Source: Candidatus Acidiferrum typicum
GTDB taxonomy: Bacteria > Acidobacteriota > Terriglobia > Acidiferrales > UBA7541
Assembly: GCA_002478115.1 (NCBI GenBank)
Contig: DLMH01000081.1
Span: 1-64,000 of the forward strand
Direction of reading: 5' to 3'
Length of the DNA: 64,000 bases
Position numbers and translations under genes: made by a program. Positions 8,709 through 16,978 of this stretch are shown here, piece by piece. Position 1 is the stretch's first letter. Each line of letters opens with the position of its first letter. The notes under the pieces were generated by a model. The model searched no databases. It was not told the origin of the DNA and saw only the letters and a list, made by a program, of their open reading frames with translations.

Positions 8709-8737
8709 ATCATACCACACTATTTACTAACTGTCAA
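8709..8737 (-). promoter_or_regulatory. Near-consensus sigma-70 promoter without an obvious gene
   Basis: On the minus strand, TTGACA (8737-8732) and TATGAT (8714-8709) are separated by exactly 17 bases. The predicted transcript start is near 8702 and reads toward the 3' end of the esterase gene. No protein-coding gene on that strand is convincing, so the product may be a small or antisense RNA, or the promoter of a lost gene. Confidence 0.6.
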
Positions 8738-8824
8738 TAGACATTGTGAGGTACTAGCCTCGAAACTGGTACGAGGAAGGGAGGGGAAAGAAAGAGAACC
8801 TCAAGCAACGAATTCAAGTCAAAA

Positions 8825-8853
8825 GCCCCACACGTAAAACCGACGTGTGGGGC
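8825..8853. terminator. Perfect 11-bp hairpin
   Basis: GCCCCACACGT (8825-8835) pairs with ACGTGTGGGGC (8843-8853) around AAAACCG. Followed on the minus strand by TTTTGACTT, so a weak terminator in that direction is possible; there is no T tract on the plus side. Confidence 0.45.
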
Positions 8854-8998
8854 ACCCAATTCCTCCTCAGGGTCTGGCACCCTGGACCAGCTCTTCGACC
8901 GAATCCAAGCCACTTTGGACGGTTACACCGACAAGAATGTGTGATTCGCGCCTTCGACTCTTGTCTTCCCCGATTCCGCGCGGTAATGTCGCGACATT

Positions 8999-10474
8999 GT
9001 GAGTTTTCACGTCAGCCAGAAAATCGGCAGGAATGACCCTTGTCCGTGCGGGAGCGGGAAGAAATACAAGCGCTGCTGTTTGGCACAGCAATCTGCTTCC
9101 TACAGTTTTTGGAGGCAACAACGGAACGCATCCGACGAGCTGACGCAGGACATGCTGAGGTTCGCCAAGAACAAGTTCGGCGAACAGATTCACGTGGCGT
9201 GGCAAGATTTCAACATGACCGACCTGCCCGTCCCGCTCGACGCGCACTCTCATGAAGACCAGATTTTCATGCCGTACTTTCTGTTCCACTGGGACCCCCA
9301 AAGACCGCACACCGGAAAGGGAGCGAGCCGGAGAGGAGGCATTGTCACTCGATGGTATGAATTGGAAAGAGCCGGCAAGCTGTCCGACAAGGAACGGTTG
9401 TTTCTTGAACAGGCGACCGCGCAACCAGTCAGTTTCTTTGAGGTTCTATGGAGTGAGACCGGCCAGCGAATTGGGCTGCGGGACATCCTGATCGGAATGG
9501 AGACGGAGGTCGTCGAACGCTCGGCGTCCCGTGTGTTGCAGACGGGAGACATCGTTTACGGGCAGGTGTGGAATTTGGAAGTGCTTTCCATCTTGGGTTG
9601 TATGGCCCCGATCCGCATCCCGCCGAGTTGGAAGAGTGAGGTGATCACACTTCGGAAGAAATTGCGAAGGAAGATCGCCAAGCAAAATCGCGCTTTGATT
9701 GCTGATGACCTTTTGCGGCATGCGGATGCAATTAGGCTCACTTACCTGACGATTCGAGATGCGCTGAATAGGCCTCCGCAACTCGCGAACACCGATGGCG
9801 ACCCGCTCGTGTTCCATACATTAAAGTTCCGCATTGAATCACCCGAAAAGGCATTCGAGGGTCTCGCACCGCTGGCTTTCGGCCAATCGAAAGAAGAGCT
9901 TTTGGAGGACGCTGAATTCAACAAAAATGGAAAGCTGAGGAGTGTTACATTTGACTGGCGCAAGAAAGGCAATGCGAAGATTCCGAGCTGGGATAACACG
10001 ATCCTCGGGCACCTCAAGATTTCTGGGCGCTCTCTGGTTGCCGAAGTGAATTCCGAGAATCGCGCCATACGCTTTCGGGCAGAGGTCGAAAAAAGGCTCG
10101 GTGCTTCAGCCGTTCACCAAAGCACAGCCGCTCAGACGGCCGACGAAATGCTTGCCAAGGCACCCAGACGGGCCGCAGCACAGGTGAAGAAGAACGATGA
10201 ATTCGTTGAAACTCTTCTTCGCGACCCAGAGGCGAGAAGCCGAATCCAGGATACGATCCAGAAACAAGTCGAGGACTGGGTTCACCAGAAGATTCCCGTT
10301 CTTGGGGGCCGCACACCTTTGCAAGCGGTTGGCGATCCCGATGGCAAGGAGATCGTAGAGTCCCTGCTGTTGGATTGGGAACGCCACGCCGACGAAGGCG
10401 CGTATCAACCTGGACTCGGCCCTGACTTCAATGCCGTCCGCAAATTACTGAACCTCACACCCACAGCGTCCTGA
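8999..10474 (+). CDS. SEC-C motif protein of unknown function
   Basis: A 491-residue protein opening with a SEC-C zinc motif (CPCGSGKKYKRCC, residues 15-27), the same Zn-binding C-x-C-x(8)-C-C pattern found at the C-terminus of SecA. The rest (about 460 residues) has no domain I recognise; it is soluble and rich in charged residues. Start is GTG at 8999; no strong ribosome site is visible. The gene stands alone, and its wording (AACAAAAATGG, AAGAACGATGAA) looks somewhat less GC-biased than its neighbours, which could mean horizontal acquisition. SEC-C motifs often occur in mobile or defence contexts, but nothing nearby confirms that. Confidence 0.65.
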   Translation: MSFHVSQKIGRNDPCPCGSGKKYKRCCLAQQSASYSFWRQQRNASDELTQDMLRFAKNKFGEQIHVAWQDFNMTDLPVPLDAHSHEDQIFMPYFLFHWDPQRPHTGKGASRRGGIVTRWYELERAGKLSDKERLFLEQATAQPVSFFEVLWSETGQRIGLRDILIGMETEVVERSASRVLQTGDIVYGQVWNLEVLSILGCMAPIRIPPSWKSEVITLRKKLRRKIAKQNRALIADDLLRHADAIRLTYLTIRDALNRPPQLANTDGDPLVFHTLKFRIESPEKAFEGLAPLAFGQSKEELLEDAEFNKNGKLRSVTFDWRKKGNAKIPSWDNTILGHLKISGRSLVAEVNSENRAIRFRAEVEKRLGASAVHQSTAAQTADEMLAKAPRRAAAQVKKNDEFVETLLRDPEARSRIQDTIQKQVEDWVHQKIPVLGGRTPLQAVGDPDGKEIVESLLLDWERHADEGAYQPGLGPDFNAVRKLLNLTPTAS

Positions 10475-10780
10475 CACATCCTCCCAGGGTCTCGGTTATG
10501 TGGCGCTTGAAATCCGAAAAAAGGACGAAATACCTGCGTTCCCGGCGGCCTCGCCACATAAATTTCATCACCACATAAATGGGGTGACTTTTTGGGGGTC
10601 GCGCGTTTACATGGCATTCATCTGATTGTTACTGGGCCGTTACCAAGCCGTGCGACTCGCCTGCCACAATGAAGAGGATCCTCGAGTGTACAAGAGGTTC
10701 CTATTCACACCGATGCCTATCGTTACCCGACGCACTACGGTAAACTACCGCCGATGCGATCCAAGGCGCGAGAGCTGTAC
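10475..10780. other. Intergenic region before phoB with repeated CCACATAA motif
   Basis: CGCCACATAA at 10552-10561 is perfectly inverted at 10496-10505, and CCACATAAAT is directly repeated at 10554-10563 and 10571-10580 (17-base period). This could be an operator for phoB or remnants of a repeat. No clear Pho box or promoter was found here. Confidence 0.4.
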
Positions 10781-11476
10781 ATGAAGCGCATCCTGATCAT
10801 TGAAGACGATCGCGACATCGTCGAACTGGTCCGCTACAACCTTGTCAACGAGGGTTTTCAAGTGAACGCTGCCCTTGATGGCACCTCCGGCCTGTCGTCG
10901 CTCAAGAAGACGCCGCCGGACCTTCTGCTGCTGGATCTGATGCTGCCAAAGATTTCAGGGCTGGAAATCTGCCGGGAAGTGCGCAAGGACGAATCGCTGA
11001 ACCGCTTACCCATCCTGATGCTGACCGCGCGAGGCGACGAAGCCGACCGCGTGGTGGGATTGGAGATGGGCGCGGACGATTACGTCACCAAGCCCTTCAG
11101 CCCGCGGGAGTTGATTGCGCGGGTGAAGGCGCTCCTGCGGCGGGCCGAGCCGCCCGCGGAATCACCGCGGATCATTGAAGTTGGCAAGCTGGCGATCGAC
11201 CCGGCATCGTACCGGGTGAGCCAGTCCGGAAAGCCCGTGCCGCTGAGCACGCTGGAATTCCGTTTACTGTATTACCTGGCCTCGCGCCCCAATCGCGTCT
11301 TTACTCGAGATCAGTTGCTCGATGCCGTCTGGGGCACGGATCGATTCGTCACACCGCGGAGCGTGGATGTATACGTGCGGCGGCTGCGGGAGAAGATCGA
11401 ATCGGATCCGGAGAACCCCCTGCACCTGAAAACGGTGCGCGGCGCGGGCTACTTGTTCGAGACCCGTGCAGCGTAA
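10781..11476 (+). CDS. phoB: Phosphate regulon response regulator PhoB
   Basis: A 231-residue OmpR/PhoB-type regulator. The receiver domain (about 1-120) has the acidic pair (EDD, 8-10), the phosphorylated Asp52 in LLLLDLMLP, the Thr in MLTARG and Lys in KPFSPRE. A winged-helix DNA-binding domain occupies about 130-228 (TRDQLLDAVWG, RSVDVYVRRLREKI). The start at 10781 fits the family length and has GAGAG upstream; an ATG nine codons earlier has no site. It overlaps phoR by 11 bases. Naming it PhoB rests on the linked phoR, phoU and pst genes. Confidence 0.92.
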   Translation: MKRILIIEDDRDIVELVRYNLVNEGFQVNAALDGTSGLSSLKKTPPDLLLLDLMLPKISGLEICREVRKDESLNRLPILMLTARGDEADRVVGLEMGADDYVTKPFSPRELIARVKALLRRAEPPAESPRIIEVGKLAIDPASYRVSQSGKPVPLSTLEFRLLYYLASRPNRVFTRDQLLDAVWGTDRFVTPRSVDVYVRRLREKIESDPENPLHLKTVRGAGYLFETRAA

Positions 11477-13322
11477 ACTTTTTTGGAAACTCGCGCTGAC
11501 TTTTCTGGCGCTTTTGCTGAGCGTTTTGCTCGCAGTGGATTTCCTCGCCGAACGAGCTCTGCGAGGCACCTACCAAAGCGACGTGTTTAACCAACTGAAG
11601 GCCATTGCGCGGGTCCTACCGTTCGAGCAGTTGCATTTTTCGAGCTTTCCGCCGGAGATCCCTGAAGATCTAGCCGTGCTGAACCACTGGGTTGCCAACG
11701 CGGCCAAGAGCGGCGCGCGGATAACCGTGATCGCGGCGGATGGCCGGGTGATTGCGGACTCGCAATCCGAAACCCAAACAATGGAGTCACACGCGGACCG
11801 CCCGGAGGTGCTGGAGGCGCTACGGAGCGGTGCGGGCAAGTCCACGCGGACAAGTGTTTCGGTGAAGCAGCCGCTGCTCTATTACGCGGAGCGACACTAT
11901 CTTTCGGGAAGCGTGCCGGTGGTGGTGCGGCTGGCCTTGCCGCTGGAGGCGGTTGACGAGACCCTGGGAAATTTCCGGCGCAACCTCTGGCTGTGGTCGC
12001 TGCTGATCCTGATCGTTGCCGGAGCCATTTCCTTGCTGGTGTCGAGGTCGTTCACCGAACGCGTGGAGCGGTTGCGCGAATTCTCGCGGCGCGTGGCCGA
12101 AGGCGATTTCCGGCCGCTGCCTTCGGACGGGACAGGAGACACGCTGGAAGCGTTGGGGTACTCGCTGAACCAGACGGCTGCGCGCATGGACCGGACGATT
12201 CGCACATTGACGGAGGAGCGCAATCTGTCGTCGGCCATTCTGGGATCGATGGTGGAAGGAGTTGCGGTGGTGAACGGTGGGGAGCGCCTGGTGTTCGCGA
12301 ATCCGGGATTTGCGTCGATTCTGGGTCTCGACGTGCCGCCGGTGTCCGGCAGTGCGCTACTGGAGGTGGTGCGCCAGACGGAGCTGATCGAGGCGGTGCG
12401 CCGGGTGCACGCCGGGGAGCCACGGGTGGAAGCGGAAATCGTGACGGGGACCCTGCGGCAGCACTTTTTTGCGGCGACTGTTGCGGCGGTGCGCGCGGGA
12501 GATACCTCTGGTGCGGTGATCGTGCTGCACGACATCACGGCATTACGGAAATTGGAGCGAATCCGGCGAGACTTCGTGGCCAATGTATCGCATGAATTCC
12601 GCACGCCGCTTACGGCGATTCAAGGATTTGCGGAAACGCTGCTCGGGGGCGCTGTGAACGACCCGCAGAACCGCGACCGGTTTCTGGGAATCATCCTGGA
12701 GCATGCGCGGCGATTGGCGCGGCTGACGGAAGATCTGTTGAAATTGTCGCAGATGGATGCGGAGCGGCTGGAGCTGGAGCTGCGCCCGGTCAGCGTTTCG
12801 CAACTGGTGGAATCCTGCTACGAAACCGCGCGCCACCGAGCCGCAGAAAAGGAGCTAAACCTTTCGCTGGACCTACCGGAACGGCTGCCCGATGTTTCCG
12901 GCGACGCGCGGCGGTTGCAGGAAGTGCTGCAAAACCTGCTGGACAATGCGATTCAGTACACATTACCCGGCGGGAAGATTGTGCTGAGTGCCGAAGCCAA
13001 GAATGAAGAAGTGATCTTCACGGTGGCAGACACGGGTATCGGTATTCCGCAAGCCGACCAACCGCGGATCTTTGAACGTTTTTACCGGGTGGACGTGGCG
13101 CGCTCCCGTGAAGCGGGCGGCACGGGACTCGGGCTGGCGATCGCAAAACATCTCATCGAGGGACACGGCGGCCGCATCTGGGTGGAAAGCGAAGTGGGTG
13201 TGGGCTCGAAGTTCCATGTGTCCGTGCCAGTGTATGATGCGGAGCGCTCGGCAGCGCGAGCGGCGGCCTCAACGGCGGGCAGCACACGAGCCAATCGCGG
13301 AAGCTTGCCGGCAAGTTCGTAG
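11466..13322 (+). CDS. phoR: Phosphate regulon sensor histidine kinase PhoR
   Basis: A 618-residue membrane kinase. TM1 about residues 8-28, an extracytoplasmic domain of about 140 residues, TM2 about 173-193, a HAMP segment (to about 245), a PAS domain (about 255-360), HisKA with phospho-acceptor His376 in NVSHEFRTPL, and HATPase with N box (QNLLDNAIQY), G1 (DTGIGIP) and G2 (GGTGLGLAIA). E. coli PhoR lacks a large periplasmic domain, so this is the longer Gram-positive-like type. It overlaps phoB and is followed by a PhoU-type gene, consistent with PhoU/Pst control of kinase output. Confidence 0.92.
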   Translation: MQRKLFWKLALTFLALLLSVLLAVDFLAERALRGTYQSDVFNQLKAIARVLPFEQLHFSSFPPEIPEDLAVLNHWVANAAKSGARITVIAADGRVIADSQSETQTMESHADRPEVLEALRSGAGKSTRTSVSVKQPLLYYAERHYLSGSVPVVVRLALPLEAVDETLGNFRRNLWLWSLLILIVAGAISLLVSRSFTERVERLREFSRRVAEGDFRPLPSDGTGDTLEALGYSLNQTAARMDRTIRTLTEERNLSSAILGSMVEGVAVVNGGERLVFANPGFASILGLDVPPVSGSALLEVVRQTELIEAVRRVHAGEPRVEAEIVTGTLRQHFFAATVAAVRAGDTSGAVIVLHDITALRKLERIRRDFVANVSHEFRTPLTAIQGFAETLLGGAVNDPQNRDRFLGIILEHARRLARLTEDLLKLSQMDAERLELELRPVSVSQLVESCYETARHRAAEKELNLSLDLPERLPDVSGDARRLQEVLQNLLDNAIQYTLPGGKIVLSAEAKNEEVIFTVADTGIGIPQADQPRIFERFYRVDVARSREAGGTGLGLAIAKHLIEGHGGRIWVESEVGVGSKFHVSVPVYDAERSAARAAASTAGSTRANRGSLPASS

Positions 13323-13439
13323 TACCTCCCTTTCCGCGCTATTCATATCCCTGTAAACGAAGCGTAACCTTCGCGGAGCACAATTTCTGAGAGCGTGCGG
13401 AAGTGCGCCGGACGATATCATTCCGCCGCGGAGGCAAGG

Positions 13440-14234
13440 ATGGCGACTGCAGCCGGACTGACCGAAGTGGTTCTGCACGACACGCTGGTCAACTTCCTGA
13501 TTTCCATGGCGCGCGTCGTGGAAACGGCAATGAACCACGCGCTGGATGCGATTGTCGGGATCGATAACCAGCGGACCGCGGGACTTCCGGGTGAGGTATT
13601 CCTTCTGGAACCGCGCATCAACGAGATGGAAATCATGATTGACGAGCACGCCATCCGGCTATTGCGGCGCGGCTCGTTTAACGATGACGAGATGCGCCTG
13701 ATCGTGGCGGCGCTGAAGATTACCAACGACCTGGAACGTATCGGGGATATTGCGGTGAGTCTGGCGGAACGCGTGATGACTTTGCGCGAAATGCCGGGGG
13801 CGCAACCACCGGAAGAACTGGGGCCGATGGTGGAAGCGGTGCGGTCAATGGTGAGCCGCAGCCTGGGCGCGCTGATCTTCCGGAACGCGGAAATGGCGGC
13901 GCAAGTTCTGGAGAGCGATGACGTGGTGGATCAATACCGGGACCGCATCTTCGAGAATCTGCTGCAGCACATGACCACGGATGTTGCGCTGGTGAGTCCC
14001 GGGATGCAATTCGTGCTGGCGACGCGACACCTGGAACGGATCGCGGATCATGCGACGAATATTGCCGAAGACATTATTTTCTGGGTGCGCGGCCTGGATG
14101 TGCGTCACGGACGGGGGTTGACGGCGAACCCGGAGCAAGCAGAAACGAGTGGCGCCGGGACCCAAGAGGTCACCGAGAATTCACATGGGCTTCATCCGGA
14201 CGTGACTCCGGGCTGCGAAACTCAGCGCGTTTGA
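13440..14234 (+). CDS. phoU: PhoU-type phosphate signalling protein, first paralogue
   Basis: A 264-residue protein with two PhoU three-helix repeats (ALKITNDLERIGDIAVSLAE and ATRHLERIADHATNIAEDI), each with the metal-binding E-R-I-G/A-D motif. GGAGGCAAGG directly precedes the ATG at 13440; a GTG start at 13395 is unlikely. The last about 40 residues form a hydrophilic extension absent from the second PhoU at 20753. PhoU dampens PhoR signalling when phosphate is plentiful. This copy follows phoR, while the other ends the pst operon, so they may have separate roles. Confidence 0.88.
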   Translation: MATAAGLTEVVLHDTLVNFLISMARVVETAMNHALDAIVGIDNQRTAGLPGEVFLLEPRINEMEIMIDEHAIRLLRRGSFNDDEMRLIVAALKITNDLERIGDIAVSLAERVMTLREMPGAQPPEELGPMVEAVRSMVSRSLGALIFRNAEMAAQVLESDDVVDQYRDRIFENLLQHMTTDVALVSPGMQFVLATRHLERIADHATNIAEDIIFWVRGLDVRHGRGLTANPEQAETSGAGTQEVTENSHGLHPDVTPGCETQRV

Positions 14235-14256
14235 TCTTCAATCCACGTCCTACCAC

Positions 14257-14287
14257 GGGGACCGGTGCACCCCTGGCTCCGGTCCCC
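14257..14287 (+). terminator. Hairpin after the first phoU
   Basis: GGGGACCGG (14257-14265) pairs with CCGGTCCCC (14279-14287), 23 bases after the stop codon. Only a weak pyrimidine run follows (TTCTCCTCCC). Confidence 0.5.
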
Positions 14288-14667
14288 TTCTCCTCCCTTC
14301 GCCGAAAAAAAGCGGGCCACTCTGGCGCAAGCACAACCGAGAGAGTGCCAAAGGGGTATTGGTGCTTGCGGAAGAGGAACAGATGACACAGGTAGGAGAG
14401 AGGTAGTGCACCGAACGGTGAGGCGAGAAAGGTCACAGGCGTGCAGAAACATTCCGGCAGGGGACTAAAAAGGGGGCAATGGAGGCCCGCCCAGTTTTGT
14501 CCCAAGCGATTGAAATAAATAGGGTTGCATAAGGGCACCGATAGTTTGTTACAGATTATTCATGCCGAATTGACATGAGCGTAAGAGAGGGCCACTAACT
14601 TCGGAACGCGGGGTGGCACTTTTCCCACGAGAAGACTTTGAAATCTGGAGAAACAAAGAGAGAGGCA
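14288..14667. other. Leader region of the porin gene with weak Pho-box-like sequence
   Basis: No gene is visible here. At 14546-14563 TTGTTAC and TATTCAT are spaced with the 11-base period of a Pho box, each matching four of seven positions of CTGTCAT. This is weak, but the location between phoU and pstS fits PhoB control. A TTGACA at 14570 has no convincing partner. Confidence 0.3.
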
Positions 14668-16731
14668 ATGAAAAAACTCGCATCACTCACGTTGTCGCTG
14701 TTCCTACTTTCGGGACCGGCGTTCGCTGACTCACCGAAAGACACACCGAAGGGAGCCGACGCGCAGCCGGCCAAGTCTGCTGCTGCGGCAAAACCCGCGA
14801 CGGCCAAAACGAACGCGGAGATCGCAGCGGAAGTAGAAGAGCTGCGTCAAGCATTGCAGGCGCAGCAAGAGCAGTTGCAGATGTTGAAGGAAGAGTTGGC
14901 CAAGCGCGATCGCCAGATCGAGGAAGCGCGGGAAGCGGCTGCGGCGGCAAATTCACGGGCTACGGAAGCCAACGTGAAGGCAAGCGAAGCAGCGGCTACT
15001 TCGGCAGAAGTGAAGACGACGACTTCAGCGCTGAATTCTTCCGTGGCGAGTCTCGCATCGAGCAACGCAGCGGCGGCGAATGCGGCAGTAGTCGCTACGG
15101 ACGGACAGGGGAGTACGGAGGAAAAGGGGCCGACGACGATCCGGTTCAAGGGTGTGAACATCACGCCTGGAGGGTTCATTGAAGCTGCGACAGTCAACCG
15201 GCAGCGCGCCGAGAGTGCTGACATCAACACGCCGTTCAACTCGATTCCGTACAGCGGCAACGCCACGGGCAAGCTTTCGGAGATGAACCTGACGGCTCGC
15301 CAGTCGCGCCTTTCCATGTTGTTTGACTCTAAGGTGGGCGACACGAAACTATCTGGCTATTACGAAGCAGACTTTCTTGGCGCGGGCACGACCTCCAACA
15401 ACCGGCAGAGCAATTCCTACGTGTTCCGACAGCGGCAGTTGTGGGCGCGCGCGGCCTTTGCGAACGGCTTTGCTTTTTCGGCAGGGCAGATGTGGAGCCT
15501 GGCGACGGAGAACAAGAAGGGAATCGAAAACCGCCAGGAATGGTTCCCCTCGCAGATTGACCCGCAGTACGTCGTGGGCTACACCTGGCAGCGTGCCTAC
15601 GGGGCCCGCATTGCGAAGAGCTTTGGAGATAAGTTCACAGTCGCGGCTGCCATCGAAGGGCCGCAGGCCACGGTTGGTGGGCGCGGATTCAGCACGTACA
15701 CCAGCACCTCGGCCACCGGCGTGGTGACAACGTATCAAAACTTTTTCGAGTTCGCTCCGGGAAGTGGCGGCGGTCTGTACAATGCGTATGACAGCACAGG
15801 CTATTCCATAAACAAGACACCCGACTTCTTGGTGAAAGCAGCCTTGGACCCGGGATGGGGCCATTACGAAGTGTTCGGCATACTGAGCACGTTCCGGAAC
15901 CGCGTGTATCCTTGCGCGGTTGTGGGAACCACGGCAGGCAATTTCCCGACACCTGCCACGCCGACTGTTCTGGCATGTTCGAACGGCACAACCGCACCCA
16001 GCGTGACCGGCGCGTCTAACGATTCCCGCACTGGTGGGGGCGTAGGAGCCAGCCTGCGTGTGCCCGTGTTCGCCAAGAAATTGGAAGCCGGTTTGAAGGT
16101 GTTCTATGGCGATGGCACCGGCCGCTTTGGATCGGCGCAGCTTGCGGATGCGACGGCGCGTCCGGATGGCACACTTGCGCTGATTCGTGGGGGGCATTGG
16201 CTAGGCTCGCTGGACTGGCACGTGACGCCGAAGTTTGACCTGTATGGCTATGTGGGCGGAGAATACGCCGCGCGCGCAGCCTACGTGGGATATGAGTCGG
16301 TCAAGATCACCATCACGGCCGCCATTCCAGGTTGCGGGGCCGCAGGGCAGCAACCGTGCGCTGGTGGAGGAGTACAGCCAGCCTACCCGGCGTTGACGAC
16401 AACCTCCATTGCGAGCAACGGTATCGGCGGGTACGGTTCGCCATATGCCAACAACACGGGCTGCTCGACGGAGACGCTCCCGACCGGCAGTAGCGCCCCC
16501 GGAGGCGGAGGTACGTGCGCGGGCGATACCCGGTACATCGGGGAAGGCACCCTTGGCTTCTGGCACAAGTTCTACCAGGGCGAAAAGGGAAGAATGCAAT
16601 GGGGGATCCAATACTCCTACTTCTACAGGAATAGCTGGTCCGGGAGCAACGGACTGACGGGAACGACGAGTATCCAACCGCACGCGGTGGATAGCATGGT
16701 GTGGACGGCGTTCCGCTACTACTTGCCATAA
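14668..16731 (+). CDS. Outer-membrane porin with N-terminal coiled coil
   Basis: A 687-residue secreted protein. A signal peptide ends FAD. There follow an Ala/Lys linker and a long coiled coil (about residues 45-145: EVEELRQALQAQQEQLQMLK, then KASEAAATSAEV). From about residue 165 the sequence alternates like a beta-barrel (RFKGVNITPGGFIEAATVNR ... WTAFRYYLP), ending in an aromatic-rich strand. This resembles trimeric porins of the DcaP type with a periplasmic coiled coil. GAGAGGCA precedes the ATG. Its place between phoU and pstS suggests a phosphate-starvation porin, perhaps for phosphate or organophosphates; that is inference. An alternative is a general anion porin. Confidence 0.75.
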   Translation: MKKLASLTLSLFLLSGPAFADSPKDTPKGADAQPAKSAAAAKPATAKTNAEIAAEVEELRQALQAQQEQLQMLKEELAKRDRQIEEAREAAAAANSRATEANVKASEAAATSAEVKTTTSALNSSVASLASSNAAAANAAVVATDGQGSTEEKGPTTIRFKGVNITPGGFIEAATVNRQRAESADINTPFNSIPYSGNATGKLSEMNLTARQSRLSMLFDSKVGDTKLSGYYEADFLGAGTTSNNRQSNSYVFRQRQLWARAAFANGFAFSAGQMWSLATENKKGIENRQEWFPSQIDPQYVVGYTWQRAYGARIAKSFGDKFTVAAAIEGPQATVGGRGFSTYTSTSATGVVTTYQNFFEFAPGSGGGLYNAYDSTGYSINKTPDFLVKAALDPGWGHYEVFGILSTFRNRVYPCAVVGTTAGNFPTPATPTVLACSNGTTAPSVTGASNDSRTGGGVGASLRVPVFAKKLEAGLKVFYGDGTGRFGSAQLADATARPDGTLALIRGGHWLGSLDWHVTPKFDLYGYVGGEYAARAAYVGYESVKITITAAIPGCGAAGQQPCAGGGVQPAYPALTTTSIASNGIGGYGSPYANNTGCSTETLPTGSSAPGGGGTCAGDTRYIGEGTLGFWHKFYQGEKGRMQWGIQYSYFYRNSWSGSNGLTGTTSIQPHAVDSMVWTAFRYYLP

Positions 16732-16777
16732 GGAGTCACGACTAACTTGGCGCGTCCTGGTTGAGAGGACGGCAAAA

Positions 16778-16807
16778 GGGCAGCTCTTCGTGGGCTGCCC
16801 TTTTTTT
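16778..16807 (+). terminator. Rho-independent terminator of the porin gene
   Basis: GGGCAGC (16778-16784) pairs with GCTGCCC (16794-16800), followed by seven T residues (16801-16807). It separates the porin transcript from the pstS promoter. Confidence 0.92.
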
Positions 16808-16900
16808 GCGTGGTGCCATCTGGGGCGCAACTCCATGGAAAAGGAGTAGTTAAACCATATAATCCAAACATTTCTGATTTTTAACAGACTCTTGTCGCAG

Positions 16901-16918
16901 TGTAACAATTCTGTAACA
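16901..16918 (+). promoter_or_regulatory. Pho box upstream of pstS
   Basis: Two exact 7-base repeats, TGTAACA at 16901-16907 and 16912-16918, are separated by ATTC, giving the 11-base period of PhoB half-sites (consensus CTGTCAT, four-base spacer). It lies 61 bases before the pstS start, with no good -35 element, as expected where PhoB replaces it. Confidence 0.75.
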
Positions 16919-16978
16919 TAAGGCGGTCAATCTGGAGGGTACTTGGGCAAACTTAGAATCCGCAGGGAGATGAATCTC

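Larger units (their letters stand above)
8410..8998. other. Long intergenic region with a strong minus-strand promoter
   Basis: No convincing gene was found in these 589 bases. The left part has word-like repeats (GTTTTGAT twice within 30 bases near 8600). A near-consensus promoter at 8709-8737 points leftwards into this region, and a perfect hairpin sits at 8825-8853. A 71-codon cysteine-rich frame (8439-8654) has no ribosome site and was not accepted. Confidence 0.5.
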
